DNA of 64,000 nucleotides from Rhodoferax sp. AJA081-3 (lineage in GTDB: Bacteria; Pseudomonadota; Gammaproteobacteria; Burkholderiales; Burkholderiaceae_C): positions 3,844,001 through 3,908,000 of the forward strand of contig NZ_CP059068.1 of NCBI RefSeq assembly GCF_017798165.1. Reading direction: 5' to 3'. The translations under genes were made by a program, and so were the position numbers. Of this stretch, positions 8,163 to 17,304 are shown piece after piece (position 1 is the stretch's first letter; each line of letters opens with the position of its first letter). The notes under the pieces are model-generated. The model made no database searches. It was given only the letters and a program-made list of their open reading frames with translations, and was not told where the DNA came from.

Positions 8163-9527
8163 CTAGGCGCGGCCGACCGGAATGCCGTGTTTCTTCAGCT
8201 TGTCGTACAGCGTTTTCTTGGGAATACACAGTGTTTGCGCGGCCAGCGCCACGTTGAAGTCGCTGGCGCGCAGGGCCGCCTGGATCAGTGAAGCCTCATA
8301 CGCATCCAGGCGCCGGGGCAGGCCGTCGAAACCTGGGGTGGTGTCTATGGGTTGGGAAGGGGCTTCGCCGGAGTGTTGCCCCATGTCTGCCACGCCCAGC
8401 ACCAGCTGGTCCGCAAAATTGCGCAGCTCGCGGACATTGCCCGGCCAGTCGCGCTGCTGCCACTGGGCCATGTCCGCGGCGCTCCAGGGCGGGGCGGCCT
8501 TCTGGTAACGCAGCGCCGCGCGCTGCACAAAATGCGCCAGCAGCAGGGGGATGTCTTCACGCCGGTCGTTCAGGCGGGGCAGGGCCACACTGACCACACC
8601 CAGCCGGTAGTACAGGTCTTCGCGGAACTTGCCCTCGGTACTGAGCTGGCGCAGATCGACCTTGGTGGCCGCGATCACGCGGCAATCCAGCTCCACGGTG
8701 GCGTTGCCGCCCAGGCGCTCCAACTGGCGCTCCTGCAGCACCCGCAGCATCTTGACCTGCAAGGCCATGGGCATGCTCTCGATTTCATCCAAGAACACGG
8801 TGCCCCCGTGTGCGTACTCCAGTTTTCCGATGCGCCGTTTTTGTGCGCCCGTGAAGGCACCTGCTTCATTGCCGAAAATCTCGCTCTCAAACATCGACTC
8901 GGGCAGGGCCGCGCAGTTGATGGCCACAAACTCACCCTTGCGCCGACTGGCAAGGTGCAGCTGGCGCGCCACCACCTCTTTGCCACAACCGGTGGCGCCG
9001 TTGATCAGCACGTCGGCCTGTGTGGGGCCAATGTTCTGGATGAATTTGCGTAGCCGTTCGATGCCAGGAGACTGGCCTATCAACTCGGGCATGGACGGGT
9101 GCGCGGCCCAGGCCTTGGTCAGGCGGCGGTTTTCCAGCACCAGGGTGCGCTTTTCCTGGGCGCGCAGGCAGCTCTCCAGCAGGCGTTCGGCGGCAAAGGG
9201 TTTTTCGATGAAGTCGTAGGCACCGGTGCGCAGTGCCTGCACCGCCATGACCACATCCCCATGGCCCGTTACCAGGATGACGGGCAGGTCGGCGTCGGTG
9301 TGCAGGGTGTGGGCCAGCAGGTCCAGACCCGAGGATTGGGGCAGGCGCACGTCGGTGACCACAATGCCGCAGTAGTCGGCGTTGATCAGTGCGTAGGCTT
9401 GTTCGGCATTGGCACAGGCTTGCACGGTAAAGCCCCCCAGCTCCAGGGTTTGTGTGGTGGCCAGGCGAACGGCCTGTTCGTCTTCAACCAGGATGGCGTG
9501 GCAGTGGGACAGGTTGCTTGTTTTCAT
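8163..9527 (-). CDS. Sigma54-dependent response regulator, DctD/NtrC family
   Basis: The 454-residue protein has three modules: a receiver with phospho-acceptor D59 (VVTDVRLP), an AAA+ ATPase with Walker A GATGCGKE at 177-184 and the sigma54-contact loop GAFTGA at 223-228, and a Fis-type helix-turn-helix at the C-terminus (AAQTLCIPKKTLYDKLKKHG). It would activate sigma54 promoters when phosphorylated by the sensor whose gene overlaps its start by four bases (ATGA). The nearest candidate target is the sigma54-type promoter at 8021-8036. Closest characterised relatives are C4-dicarboxylate regulators of the DctD type, but the ligand here is unknown. Confidence 0.92.
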   Translation of the reverse strand: MKTSNLSHCHAILVEDEQAVRLATTQTLELGGFTVQACANAEQAYALINADYCGIVVTDVRLPQSSGLDLLAHTLHTDADLPVILVTGHGDVVMAVQALRTGAYDFIEKPFAAERLLESCLRAQEKRTLVLENRRLTKAWAAHPSMPELIGQSPGIERLRKFIQNIGPTQADVLINGATGCGKEVVARQLHLASRRKGEFVAINCAALPESMFESEIFGNEAGAFTGAQKRRIGKLEYAHGGTVFLDEIESMPMALQVKMLRVLQERQLERLGGNATVELDCRVIAATKVDLRQLSTEGKFREDLYYRLGVVSVALPRLNDRREDIPLLLAHFVQRAALRYQKAAPPWSAADMAQWQQRDWPGNVRELRNFADQLVLGVADMGQHSGEAPSQPIDTTPGFDGLPRRLDAYEASLIQAALRASDFNVALAAQTLCIPKKTLYDKLKKHGIPVGRA

Positions 9528-11335
9528 GCGGGTAGTTTTTCTTGCGCACAGCGCGGTATGTAGACCACAAACTCGGCCCCGCAGTCGGGGTTGTTCCGGG
9601 CCTCCAGGTGGCCGTTCATGGCTTGCACAATCGACGATGAAATGGCCAGGCCCAGACCCAGGCCGTGGCCGGTGGCCTTGGTGGTGAAGAAGGGTTCAAA
9701 CAGATGTTTGACCACCTCTTGTGGCAGGCCCATGCCCGAGTCCAGGATGCGAATGCGCACCTGCTGCGCATCGGCCTCCAGCACCACCCGCACGGTTTTC
9801 TCGGGGGCCTGTTCCACGGCGTCCAGCGCATTGCGCAGCAGGTTGATCAGCACCTGCTCAATCCGCACGGTGTCACCCAGCACGCAGAAGGTTTCGGGCA
9901 GATCCAGCTGCAGTTGCACGCCGTGGCGTGCAAATTCGCTGTCGAGCAGCAGGGCTGCGTCCTGGATGGCCCGGTTGACCTCCACCACCGCGACGGCCTC
10001 CGGGCTCTTGCGGGCAAAACCCTTGAGCTGGCTCACAATGCTGCCCATGCGTGCGCTGGCGGCGCTGATGTGGCGCAGGTTGTCATCGGCCTGTGTGGTT
10101 TGCCCGCGGGACAGGTAGGTACTGGCGTTGTCGGCAAAAGCGCGGATGGCGGTCAGGGGCTGGTTCAGCTCGTGGGTGATGCCGGCCGCCATCTGGCCCA
10201 GCATGGCCAGCTTGCCGGCCTGCACCATCTCGTTGCGGGTGGAGCGCAGCAGGTTTTCGGTTTGCTGCAGCTTGTCGTATTTGGCGGCCAGTTGTGTATT
10301 GGCCGACTGCAGTTCCTGGGTGCGCAGGGCGATGTTGTGTTCCAGGTCGTCTGCGGCTTTTTTGAGGGCCAATTGTGCTGCACTGCGCTCTTCCAGCCTG
10401 CGGCGGCGTTGGTACTGCACGGCCGCCACGGCTGCCGCTACCAGCAACAACAAGACCGTGATGCTGGCCCACAATATCCCGGCGCGCAGCACCTTGGCCT
10501 GCGATGGGAACAGCATCAACTGCCAGCCCAGACGCCCCACGGGGCGTCCCACATAGGCACCAAAACCCTTGCGTGCAGCACCGGGCAGGCTGGCAATCGG
10601 TTTGATCTGTTTGCCCATGTACTGCTGGGTTTGTTCGATGTCACTTTGCACCAAAGGGGCCAGCGGGCGCAGGCTGTTGTAAACCCAGTCGCTGCGGTTG
10701 CTGAGGAACACCACACCATGCCGGTCGACCAGGGCAATGGGGTCCTCGTTGCTGCGCCAGGTCTGCTCAAACGAGGCCAGCGTGATCTTGACCGCGATCA
10801 CCCCAATCGGCGCTACCGAGCCGCGTTTGGTGCCTGCGGGGTAGACCGGTTGGGAAATGAAGTAACCCGGGATGCTGGTGGTGTTGCCGATGGCGTAAAA
10901 GTAGCCGGGCTGGCCATGGATGGCATCCCGAAAATAGGGCCTGAACCCAAAATTCTGTCCGAGAAAAGACTGCGGTGTGTCCCAGTTGCTGGCCGCAATG
11001 GTCTTGCCTTTGTGGTCCATCAGGTAGATGGCGGCCACCTTAGCCTGTTGCGCAAGGTCTTGCAAGGTGTCGTTGAGTTCGCCCTGCAATGCTGCATGGC
11101 CAGGCGCCGCCAGAAGCTGGGAGGCCATTGGCAGGTGCGCCACCGAGTAGGGCAGGGTGTCAAAGCGGTCCAGCACCGCCTCCAGGTCCAGTGCAATGAT
11201 CTGCAGTTGCCGCTCGCCGGTAAGGTGGATGTTGGCGTCCGCATTGCGAGCGCCAAACCAGAAGGCAACCGACACCAAGCCCAGGGCCAGCGCCAGGGCG
11301 CCGGACCAAGAGACAAGGCGTCGGGCGCGGACCAT
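9524..11335 (-). CDS. DctB-like sensor histidine kinase
   Basis: The 603-residue membrane sensor has TM1 near residues 9-27, an extracytoplasmic dCache-like region (about 30-280), TM2 near residues 285-305, a coiled-coil linker, a HisKA domain with AAGITHELNQPLTAIRAF, and a HATPase domain (NLLRNALDAV, LDSGMGLP, GLGLGLAIS). Architecture and motifs match DctB. It starts five bases after the stop of the ABC ATPase gene and overlaps the response regulator, so sensor, regulator and the ABC transporter upstream are probably one transcript. That suggests the sensed compound is related to the transported one. This is inference. Confidence 0.9.
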   Translation of the reverse strand: MVRARRLVSWSGALALALGLVSVAFWFGARNADANIHLTGERQLQIIALDLEAVLDRFDTLPYSVAHLPMASQLLAAPGHAALQGELNDTLQDLAQQAKVAAIYLMDHKGKTIAASNWDTPQSFLGQNFGFRPYFRDAIHGQPGYFYAIGNTTSIPGYFISQPVYPAGTKRGSVAPIGVIAVKITLASFEQTWRSNEDPIALVDRHGVVFLSNRSDWVYNSLRPLAPLVQSDIEQTQQYMGKQIKPIASLPGAARKGFGAYVGRPVGRLGWQLMLFPSQAKVLRAGILWASITVLLLLVAAAVAAVQYQRRRRLEERSAAQLALKKAADDLEHNIALRTQELQSANTQLAAKYDKLQQTENLLRSTRNEMVQAGKLAMLGQMAAGITHELNQPLTAIRAFADNASTYLSRGQTTQADDNLRHISAASARMGSIVSQLKGFARKSPEAVAVVEVNRAIQDAALLLDSEFARHGVQLQLDLPETFCVLGDTVRIEQVLINLLRNALDAVEQAPEKTVRVVLEADAQQVRIRILDSGMGLPQEVVKHLFEPFFTTKATGHGLGLGLAISSSIVQAMNGHLEARNNPDCGAEFVVYIPRCAQEKLPA

Positions 11336-11340
11336 GGCCC

Positions 11341-12138
11341 TTAGTCTACTGCCGCCATCTTCAGTTCGTCATTGTGGTGGCGCTGCTGCTCTTCCATGAC
11401 CAGTTGCCCCAGTTCACGCTTGAGCGCATTAAAGGCGGCAGACGATGGGTCGCGCAGGCGGGGCAGGTCCACCAGGATGTCCCGTTTGACCGTGCCGGGG
11501 CGGTAGGTCATCACCACAATACGGTCGGCCAGGTAGATGGCTTCTTCGATGCTGTGGGTCACGAAGATGATGGTCTTCTTGAGCTCGGCCCAGATGCGCA
11601 GCAGCTCGTCCTGCAGGTTGCGCCGGGTAAGCGCATCCAGCGCGCCAAAGGGTTCGTCCATCAGCATGGTGGGCGAGTTCAAGGCGAGCACCCGCGCAAT
11701 GGCAACCCGTTGGCGCATGCCGCCCGAGAGGTCTTTTGGAAACCGCTGCCGAAAGTCCGTGAGACCCAGCATGGCCAGCAACTGGCCCACACGTTGCTGA
11801 ATCTCGGTTTTGTCCACGTTTTTGATTTCCAGCCCGAAGCCGATGTTCTGCTCCACCGTCATCCAGGGGAACAGCGCATATTCTTGGAACACCATGCCGC
11901 GGTCCGGGCCAGGCCCGGTCACCGTGGTGCCGTTCACGGTGATGGCGCCGGAGCTGGGCAATGAGAAACCCGCCACCGCGTTGAGCAATGTTGACTTGCC
12001 ACAACCCGATGGACCCAGCAGGCAGACAAACTGGCCTTCGGGAATGTCCAGGTTGATGTCGCGCAGCGCCACCACCTCTTTGTCGGCGGTCTTGAAGATC
12101 TTGTTGACGGCCTTGACTTGAATTTGTGTAGCGTTCAT
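11341..12138 (-). CDS. ABC transporter ATPase, taurine/nitrate/sulfonate type
   Basis: The 265-residue ATPase shows Walker A GPSGCGKST, a Q-loop (FQEYALFPW), the signature LSGGMRQRVAIARVL, Walker B MLMDEPFGALD and the switch His in FVTHSIEEA. These features place it in the TauB/SsuB/NrtD group. The ATG at 12138 overlaps the upstream permease stop (TGAAATG), indicating translational coupling. It energises the permease encoded next to it; the substrate cannot be told from sequence. Confidence 0.92.
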   Translation of the reverse strand: MNATQIQVKAVNKIFKTADKEVVALRDINLDIPEGQFVCLLGPSGCGKSTLLNAVAGFSLPSSGAITVNGTTVTGPGPDRGMVFQEYALFPWMTVEQNIGFGLEIKNVDKTEIQQRVGQLLAMLGLTDFRQRFPKDLSGGMRQRVAIARVLALNSPTMLMDEPFGALDALTRRNLQDELLRIWAELKKTIIFVTHSIEEAIYLADRIVVMTYRPGTVKRDILVDLPRLRDPSSAAFNALKRELGQLVMEEQQRHHNDELKMAAVD

Positions 12139-12139
12139 T

Positions 12140-12961
12140 TCAGCTCTCCAGACCACGGTGCCAGCGCAGCAAATAGTTGTTGAGTTTGTTCATGCCAATG
12201 TCCAGCGCCAAGCCAATCAGACCGATGGTGAACATGCCGGCCATGACCTTGTCGGTCCACGAGTATTCGCGGGCTTCGTTGATGCGAAAGCCCAGGCCAT
12301 CGGGCACCGCAATCAGCTCGGACACGATCACGATCATGAAGGCCGCGCCGATGGCGATGCGTATGCCGGCCAGGATGTAGGGCGTGGCGGCCGGCAACAT
12401 CACCCGCAGGAACAGGGTGCTCTGGCTGGCACCCAAATTGCGTGCCGCCCGCAGGTAAATGCTGTCAACCTGGCGCACACCCACGATGGTGTTGATCAGC
12501 ACCGGGAAGAAGGCTGCAATGGAGATCATGAAGACGGCGGGCGGGTTGCCCAGGCCAAACCACAACATGGCCAAGGGTGTGTAGGCGCTGGGGGGGATGG
12601 GCCGCAGCACCTGCACCAGGATGTACATCTTGTCGTAGATGCGCTGGTTGGCACCCATCAGGATGCCAATCGGCAAGGCCAGTCCGCCGCCAATCAGAAA
12701 ACCGATCAACACGCGGTACATGCTGCCCCAGGCGTCACGCAGCAGTTCGCCTGAAACGGCCCAGGCCAACCAGCTGCCGGCACCGGGTGTGTAGGCATCA
12801 ACCGGAGACAAATACTGCACCCAGCGCTGCGCCACCGCCAGCGGGGATGGCAACTTCAGCGGGTTGACCCAACCCAGCACACACACCAGTTGCCACAGGG
12901 CGATAACCGCCACGGGCACGATGAGACCTGACGCAATGGCGCGCCAATTGATTTTGCTCAT
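12140..12961 (-). CDS. ABC transporter permease, TauC/SsuC type
   Basis: The 273-residue integral membrane protein has about six hydrophobic segments and the EAA-type loop near residues 165-190 (RAARNLGASQSTLFLRVMLPAATPYILAG). This loop contacts the ATPase. It is typical of BPD_transp_1 permeases of the taurine/nitrate/bicarbonate group. The gene is the middle member of a binding protein-permease-ATPase operon and lies 12 bases after the binding-protein gene. Confidence 0.92.
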   Translation of the reverse strand: MSKINWRAIASGLIVPVAVIALWQLVCVLGWVNPLKLPSPLAVAQRWVQYLSPVDAYTPGAGSWLAWAVSGELLRDAWGSMYRVLIGFLIGGGLALPIGILMGANQRIYDKMYILVQVLRPIPPSAYTPLAMLWFGLGNPPAVFMISIAAFFPVLINTIVGVRQVDSIYLRAARNLGASQSTLFLRVMLPAATPYILAGIRIAIGAAFMIVIVSELIAVPDGLGFRINEAREYSWTDKVMAGMFTIGLIGLALDIGMNKLNNYLLRWHRGLES

Positions 12962-12973
12962 GCCGATCGCTCC

Positions 12974-13945
12974 TTACTTGACGGCCAGGCTCTTCTTGGC
13001 CTGGTCCAGCAGGTCGGTACGCACCCAGTCGGTTGCCACGGGTGGTTTGGCCATCTTGCCCACACCGTACTTGGCCATGGTGTCGGTGGTGGTCTGGATG
13101 TGGGCAGCCGTCACGTCGTAGGAGTAGGGGGAGTTGGCGATGGCATCCTGGAAATCATCCGATGTGATCTGTCCCTTGAAGATGGTTTCGCGCACGTATT
13201 TCTCGGCCTGGCCTTTGGTCTCGATGAATCCTTTGGTGGATTCGACGAAACAACGCATGAATTTCTCGGCCACTACGCGGCGGTCCTTGTAGAAGCTCTC
13301 GGTCATCACCAGCGTGCGTACGGGTTCGCCAATGGGCGTGTCGTAGGGCTTCATCACCTCGACCGCAAAACCTTTGTTGATGGCCTGCGAGGACTGGGGC
13401 TCGCTTTGCATGATGGCGTCCAGGTTCTTGCCCAAGAGCGCCTGGTTCAGGTCGGCAAAGGCCAGGTACACCACCTGCACATCCTTGCCCGGCTGGTCGG
13501 ACATGCTCAGGCCGTTCTGACCCAACTGCGCCGCCAGCAGTACCTCATGGATGCCGCCGCGGGTCACGCCCACCCGTTTGCCCTTGAGGTCTTTGACCGA
13601 CTTGATGCCGGCATCCGGCCGGGCTACCAGGCGGGCGCCGCCCTTGGCAAAACCCGCCACCACATAGATGGGTGCACCGTTGGCACGGGCGGAGATGGCG
13701 CCTTCGGACGCGGTGGCGCCCACATCCAGTTCACCCGCCAGAATGGCCTGCATCACATCAGGCCCTTTGGCAAACACATGTTCTTCGACTTTGATTCCGC
13801 ACTTGGGTGCGATCTCTTTGATGTAAGAAATGGCGCCGTAGTGGGCAAACTTCAGATTGCCCAGGCGGACGACCTCTTGTGCCTGTGCGGCACCCGTGAA
13901 CAGCACCGACAGTGCCAAGGCGGAAATCAGTTGTGTTTTCAACAT
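12974..13945 (-). CDS. ABC transporter substrate-binding protein, NitT/TauT type
   Basis: The 323-residue protein has a signal peptide (MLKTQLISALALSVLFTGAAQA) and a two-lobed NMT1/SsuA-like fold, with typical features GELDVGATASEGAISARANGAPIYVVAG and DLKGKRVGVTRGG. The open frame continues upstream to 14497, but the signal peptide and a TGGAG ribosome site fix the start at 13945. It is the first gene of the transporter operon. Its ligand is unknown; the group covers taurine, alkanesulfonates, nitrate and thiamine precursors. The downstream sensor-regulator pair may respond to the same ligand. Confidence 0.9.
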   Translation of the reverse strand: MLKTQLISALALSVLFTGAAQAQEVVRLGNLKFAHYGAISYIKEIAPKCGIKVEEHVFAKGPDVMQAILAGELDVGATASEGAISARANGAPIYVVAGFAKGGARLVARPDAGIKSVKDLKGKRVGVTRGGIHEVLLAAQLGQNGLSMSDQPGKDVQVVYLAFADLNQALLGKNLDAIMQSEPQSSQAINKGFAVEVMKPYDTPIGEPVRTLVMTESFYKDRRVVAEKFMRCFVESTKGFIETKGQAEKYVRETIFKGQITSDDFQDAIANSPYSYDVTAAHIQTTTDTMAKYGVGKMAKPPVATDWVRTDLLDQAKKSLAVK

Positions 13946-13993
13946 GTTGTTGTCTCCAGTAAGTTGCAATGGACTAAACCGCAGGATGTTTTG

Positions 13994-14018
13994 CACGCAC
14001 CGTGCCAACCGGTGCGTG
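13994..14018. promoter_or_regulatory. Inverted repeat upstream of the ABC operon
   Basis: A perfect 9-bp inverted repeat (CACGCACCG / CGGTGCGTG) with a 7-base spacer lies about 50-75 bases before the binding-protein start. The rest of the stretch 13946-14244 shows nothing I can assign. It may be an operator or an mRNA hairpin; there is no T-run, so a terminator is unlikely. Confidence 0.45.
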
Positions 14019-14244
14019 TTGCTAAGTCCTTGATTTACATAGAGTGATCGCCGCGTTTGTGTCCATCGCCGTCTGAAAAATCGGAATCGGACTATGGGGT
14101 GTGCGGTTTCTCGCGCAGGGCATGTACGGAATGCCGGCCGCTGGATGTGCCGTGGCGTACGGACCGCTAAGCCCACGCGCCAGCACAATGCAAGGCCAAG
14201 GCATTGCTGCCAAACACGCGACCAAACACACGCCCAATCCCACC

Positions 14245-15159
14245 ATGCACCGTACCCTCTTGTTGATTCCACGCCTTTTGTTGGGCGCCATGCTGTTGTG
14301 CAGTATTTCGGTGACCGCAGCAGCGGCAGTGGAGCCGCCCAACAGCCACAACGCGGCCAGTCTGCTGGCCAAACAGGCCGAGTTCCACACCCAGTTGCAG
14401 GGCAAGACGTTTGGCGAGCCACTGCACCTGGCGTCACAGGACAGTGGCAACCGCTTGCATGCGGATGTTTATGCAGAGCTGGGTGCACCCTTTGCAACGG
14501 TGAGCAGCCTGTTGAGCGGGCCGGAGTCCGTGTGTGGCGTATTGTTCTTACACCTCAATGTGCGCGCCTGTGACGTACAGCGCAGCCCCCAGGGCGACGT
14601 GCTGATGCTGACGGCGGGACCCAAACAAGCCGCCGCCGGGGGCGCTGCGACCTACAGCATGGCTTACACCATGCGGGTGGATAGCACCAGCGCAGACTAC
14701 GTTCGCGTGACACTGGTGGCCGCCAGCGGACCCTTGTCCACGGCGGACTACCGCATTGTTTTTGAAGCTACGCCACTGGCAGGGCAGCGCACTTTTCTGC
14801 ACTTTGCCTACGGTTACCGTTACGGGAGCATGGCCAAGATGGCGCTGAATCTCTACCTGGCCACCGCAGGGCGCAACAAGATCGGCTTCAGCGTGGTGAG
14901 CACGGGTAGCGATGGCAAACCCCAATACGTGCAGGGTGAGCGCGGCTCGGTGGAGCGCAATGTGATGCGCAATTACCTGGCGTTGCAGGCCTATACCGGC
15001 GTGGCAGGCGGCGCACCCGCGGCGCAAATGGATGCACGGCTGCGCGCCTGGTTCGCGTTGACCGAGCGGCATCCCGCGCAATTGCATGAATTGACGCTGG
15101 AGGAGTATCTGGCGCAAAAGCGGGAAGACCTGGCCAAGAAGGTGGCCACCGCACGCTGA
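14245..15159 (+). CDS. Secreted protein of unknown function
   Basis: The 304-residue protein has a signal peptide (MHRTLLLIPRLLLGAMLLCSISVTAAAA). The mature part contains a mixed beta-rich region (ADVYAELGAPFATVSSLLSG, then YSMAYTMRVDSTSADYVRVTLVAASGPLSTADYRIVFEA) and a helical, charged C-terminus. Alternation of strand-like segments is loosely reminiscent of START/SRPBCC lipid-binding folds, but no diagnostic motif is visible and I do not assign it. The start was set at 14245 where the signal peptide begins; the frame opens at 14101. It stands alone between the ABC operon and the TPR gene. Confidence 0.65.
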   Translation: MHRTLLLIPRLLLGAMLLCSISVTAAAAVEPPNSHNAASLLAKQAEFHTQLQGKTFGEPLHLASQDSGNRLHADVYAELGAPFATVSSLLSGPESVCGVLFLHLNVRACDVQRSPQGDVLMLTAGPKQAAAGGAATYSMAYTMRVDSTSADYVRVTLVAASGPLSTADYRIVFEATPLAGQRTFLHFAYGYRYGSMAKMALNLYLATAGRNKIGFSVVSTGSDGKPQYVQGERGSVERNVMRNYLALQAYTGVAGGAPAAQMDARLRAWFALTERHPAQLHELTLEEYLAQKREDLAKKVATAR

Positions 15160-15278
15160 GCCGGCACCACACGACGCGCCTACAGCGCGATTTCTTCAGA
15201 TGGATAATGCAGCCTTTTCTTTCATGCTGGAGTGTTGGCTGTGTGTCTACTTGAATCGGCAAATGCAAAAGTAATCGC

Positions 15279-17297
15279 GTGCGTATGGGGCATGCCATGG
15301 CGGTAAAACCTGCCAAGGCCGACATGGCGAACCGCCTAGCCGAAGCATCCCGCTATCGACTGTCTGGCAATCTGAAGGCCGCCAAAGCGGTCTATTCGGA
15401 CATCCTGCGCAAGGATGCCGACAACGCTGAGGTGCTGCACTTGTTGGGCTGCCTGTCTGAAGAAATGGGCAGTGCGGACCAGGCCATCAAGTTGGTCACG
15501 AAGGCCGTCAAGGCCGATCCGACGGTGCCCGCTTATTGCTACAACCTGGGCAATATGTTGTTGCGCCAGGGCCATCTGGCAGAGGCCATACGGTACTACC
15601 GCGAGGCGATTGCGCTCAAGCCAGACTACGCCGTTGCGCACAACAACCTGGGGCGGGCCCTGAGCCAGGCGGGGGACCGGGAAGGCGCCAAGGCCAGCTT
15701 CCAAAATGCCATTGCCCACGCGCCGCGTTATGCGGACCCGCTCAACAGCCTCAGCCTGGAACGCAAGGCGCAAGGCGACCTAGAGGGTGCGGTGGCGGCC
15801 TGCAAGGCAGCCATCGACATCAAGCCGGATTTTGCCGAAGCACATTGCAATCTGGGCGGTGCTTACCTGATGATGCAGCGGGTGGTAGAGGCCGCAAGTG
15901 CCTACCAGACCGCCGTCAGGCTTCAGCCGGCACGGGCCATGTACCACGCCAACCTGGGCGGCGCCCTGTTGCGCCTGGGCCGCCAGCGTGATGCGGTGTT
16001 GGCATTTGAAGAAGCATTGCGTCTGGACCCCAGGGATGCGCTGACACGCAGCAGCCGCATCCTGGCCAGCAGTTATGTGTCGACCAGCGCGCAGGCGCTG
16101 TGGCAGCAAGTCCAGTCATGGGGTGTCCTGCACGGGCAGGCCTTGCAGAACCAGGGCCCGCGGCACACCAACGTGCCAGACCCGGAGCGCAGACTGCGCA
16201 TCGGGTTGGTGTCGGCCGATTTTCGCAACCATGCGGCCGCCTACTGGATCGAACCTTTGCTGGCTGGTTTGCACGAGGGCGACTGTGAGGTGGTGTGTTA
16301 CAGCAACAATGGCGCCGTGGATGCTGTTACCGAGCGCCTCAAGGCCTATGCGGACACCTGGGTCACCTGTGCCGCTATGGGTGACGCGGAACTGGCCCAG
16401 CGTATTGCGGCCGATGGCATCGATGTATTGGTGGACCTCTCCAGCCATACCGAGGGTCACAGGCTGCTGGTGTTTGCCCGCCAGGCCGCGCCGGTGCAGG
16501 TCAGCTGGTTTGGGTTTCCGGTTTCTACCGGCTTGCAGACCATGCAGTACCGTTTAACCGATGCGGTCATGGATCCACCCGGCCAGAGTGATGCGTTTTA
16601 TACGGAACAATTGGTGCGGCTCCCGCGCTTCTACGCTGCCTTCCGTCCAGACCCCGCGTGTGGTCCAGTGGGGCTGGGGCCTTTGGTGCGCAACGGATTT
16701 GTCACCTTTGCGTCGTTCAACACCCTGGCAAAGATCACCCCGGAGGTACTGCAATGGTGGGCCAGCATCCTCACCCGCATGCCGGATGCACGCCTGCTGG
16801 TGCAGGCGGCGGGCCTGGAGCATGCCGAACTGGCGGCTGCGTTACACGCTGCGTTCGACACACACGGCGTAGAGCCACACAGGCTGTCTCTGCGTGGATG
16901 GACGGGTATGGAAGACTATCTGCGTCTGGGCCAGGAGGCTGACATTGCGCTGGACCCGTTCCCCTTCAACGGCGGGGTTACGACCTGCCATGCTTTGTGG
17001 ATGGGGCTGCCCGTCATCACCCTCGCAGGGGAGACGGCCGCCAGCCGGGTGGGCGCCAGCATGTTGAGCGGCATGGGGCTGCAAGAGTGCATTGCCAACG
17101 ATCCCCAGAGTTACGTAGACAAGGCGGTGTCGCTGGCGCAAAACGCCCAGGCGCTGGCTGCACTGCGTGCATCACTGCGCACACGTATGGAAGGCGCAGG
17201 TTTGCTGGATGGCCGTGGCCTGGCATCCGAGGCCGAGGGGGCCTTCAGGGCCATGTGGCGCACCTGGTGTGCCAGCCGGGGTGTTACCCAACCCTGA
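15279..17297 (+). CDS. TPR-repeat O-GlcNAc transferase-like (SPINDLY family) protein
   Basis: About 670 residues. The N-terminal half (about 10-290) is a run of roughly seven TPR units (for example AYCYNLGNMLLRQGHLAEAIRYYREAIALKPDYA). The C-terminal half is a GT41-type glycosyltransferase domain: VSADFRNHAAAYWIEPLL, FGFPVSTGLQTMQYRLTDAVMDPP, FASFNTLAKITPEVLQWW and DIALDPFPFNGGVTTCHALWMGLPVITLAG. In eukaryotes this fold transfers GlcNAc or fucose to Ser/Thr. Bacterial members modify flagellin, adhesins or unknown targets. Start codons GTG 15279, ATG 15285 and ATG 15297 are all possible and none has a strong ribosome site. Confidence 0.85.
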   Translation: MRMGHAMAVKPAKADMANRLAEASRYRLSGNLKAAKAVYSDILRKDADNAEVLHLLGCLSEEMGSADQAIKLVTKAVKADPTVPAYCYNLGNMLLRQGHLAEAIRYYREAIALKPDYAVAHNNLGRALSQAGDREGAKASFQNAIAHAPRYADPLNSLSLERKAQGDLEGAVAACKAAIDIKPDFAEAHCNLGGAYLMMQRVVEAASAYQTAVRLQPARAMYHANLGGALLRLGRQRDAVLAFEEALRLDPRDALTRSSRILASSYVSTSAQALWQQVQSWGVLHGQALQNQGPRHTNVPDPERRLRIGLVSADFRNHAAAYWIEPLLAGLHEGDCEVVCYSNNGAVDAVTERLKAYADTWVTCAAMGDAELAQRIAADGIDVLVDLSSHTEGHRLLVFARQAAPVQVSWFGFPVSTGLQTMQYRLTDAVMDPPGQSDAFYTEQLVRLPRFYAAFRPDPACGPVGLGPLVRNGFVTFASFNTLAKITPEVLQWWASILTRMPDARLLVQAAGLEHAELAAALHAAFDTHGVEPHRLSLRGWTGMEDYLRLGQEADIALDPFPFNGGVTTCHALWMGLPVITLAGETAASRVGASMLSGMGLQECIANDPQSYVDKAVSLAQNAQALAALRASLRTRMEGAGLLDGRGLASEAEGAFRAMWRTWCASRGVTQP

Positions 17298-17304
17298 ATG
17301 TGGG

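Noticed and set aside
9665..11344. 559-codon plus-strand frame opposite the DctB-like sensor
   Set aside because: It is the antisense shadow of a gene with intact HisKA and HATPase motifs; no ribosome site or recognisable domain.
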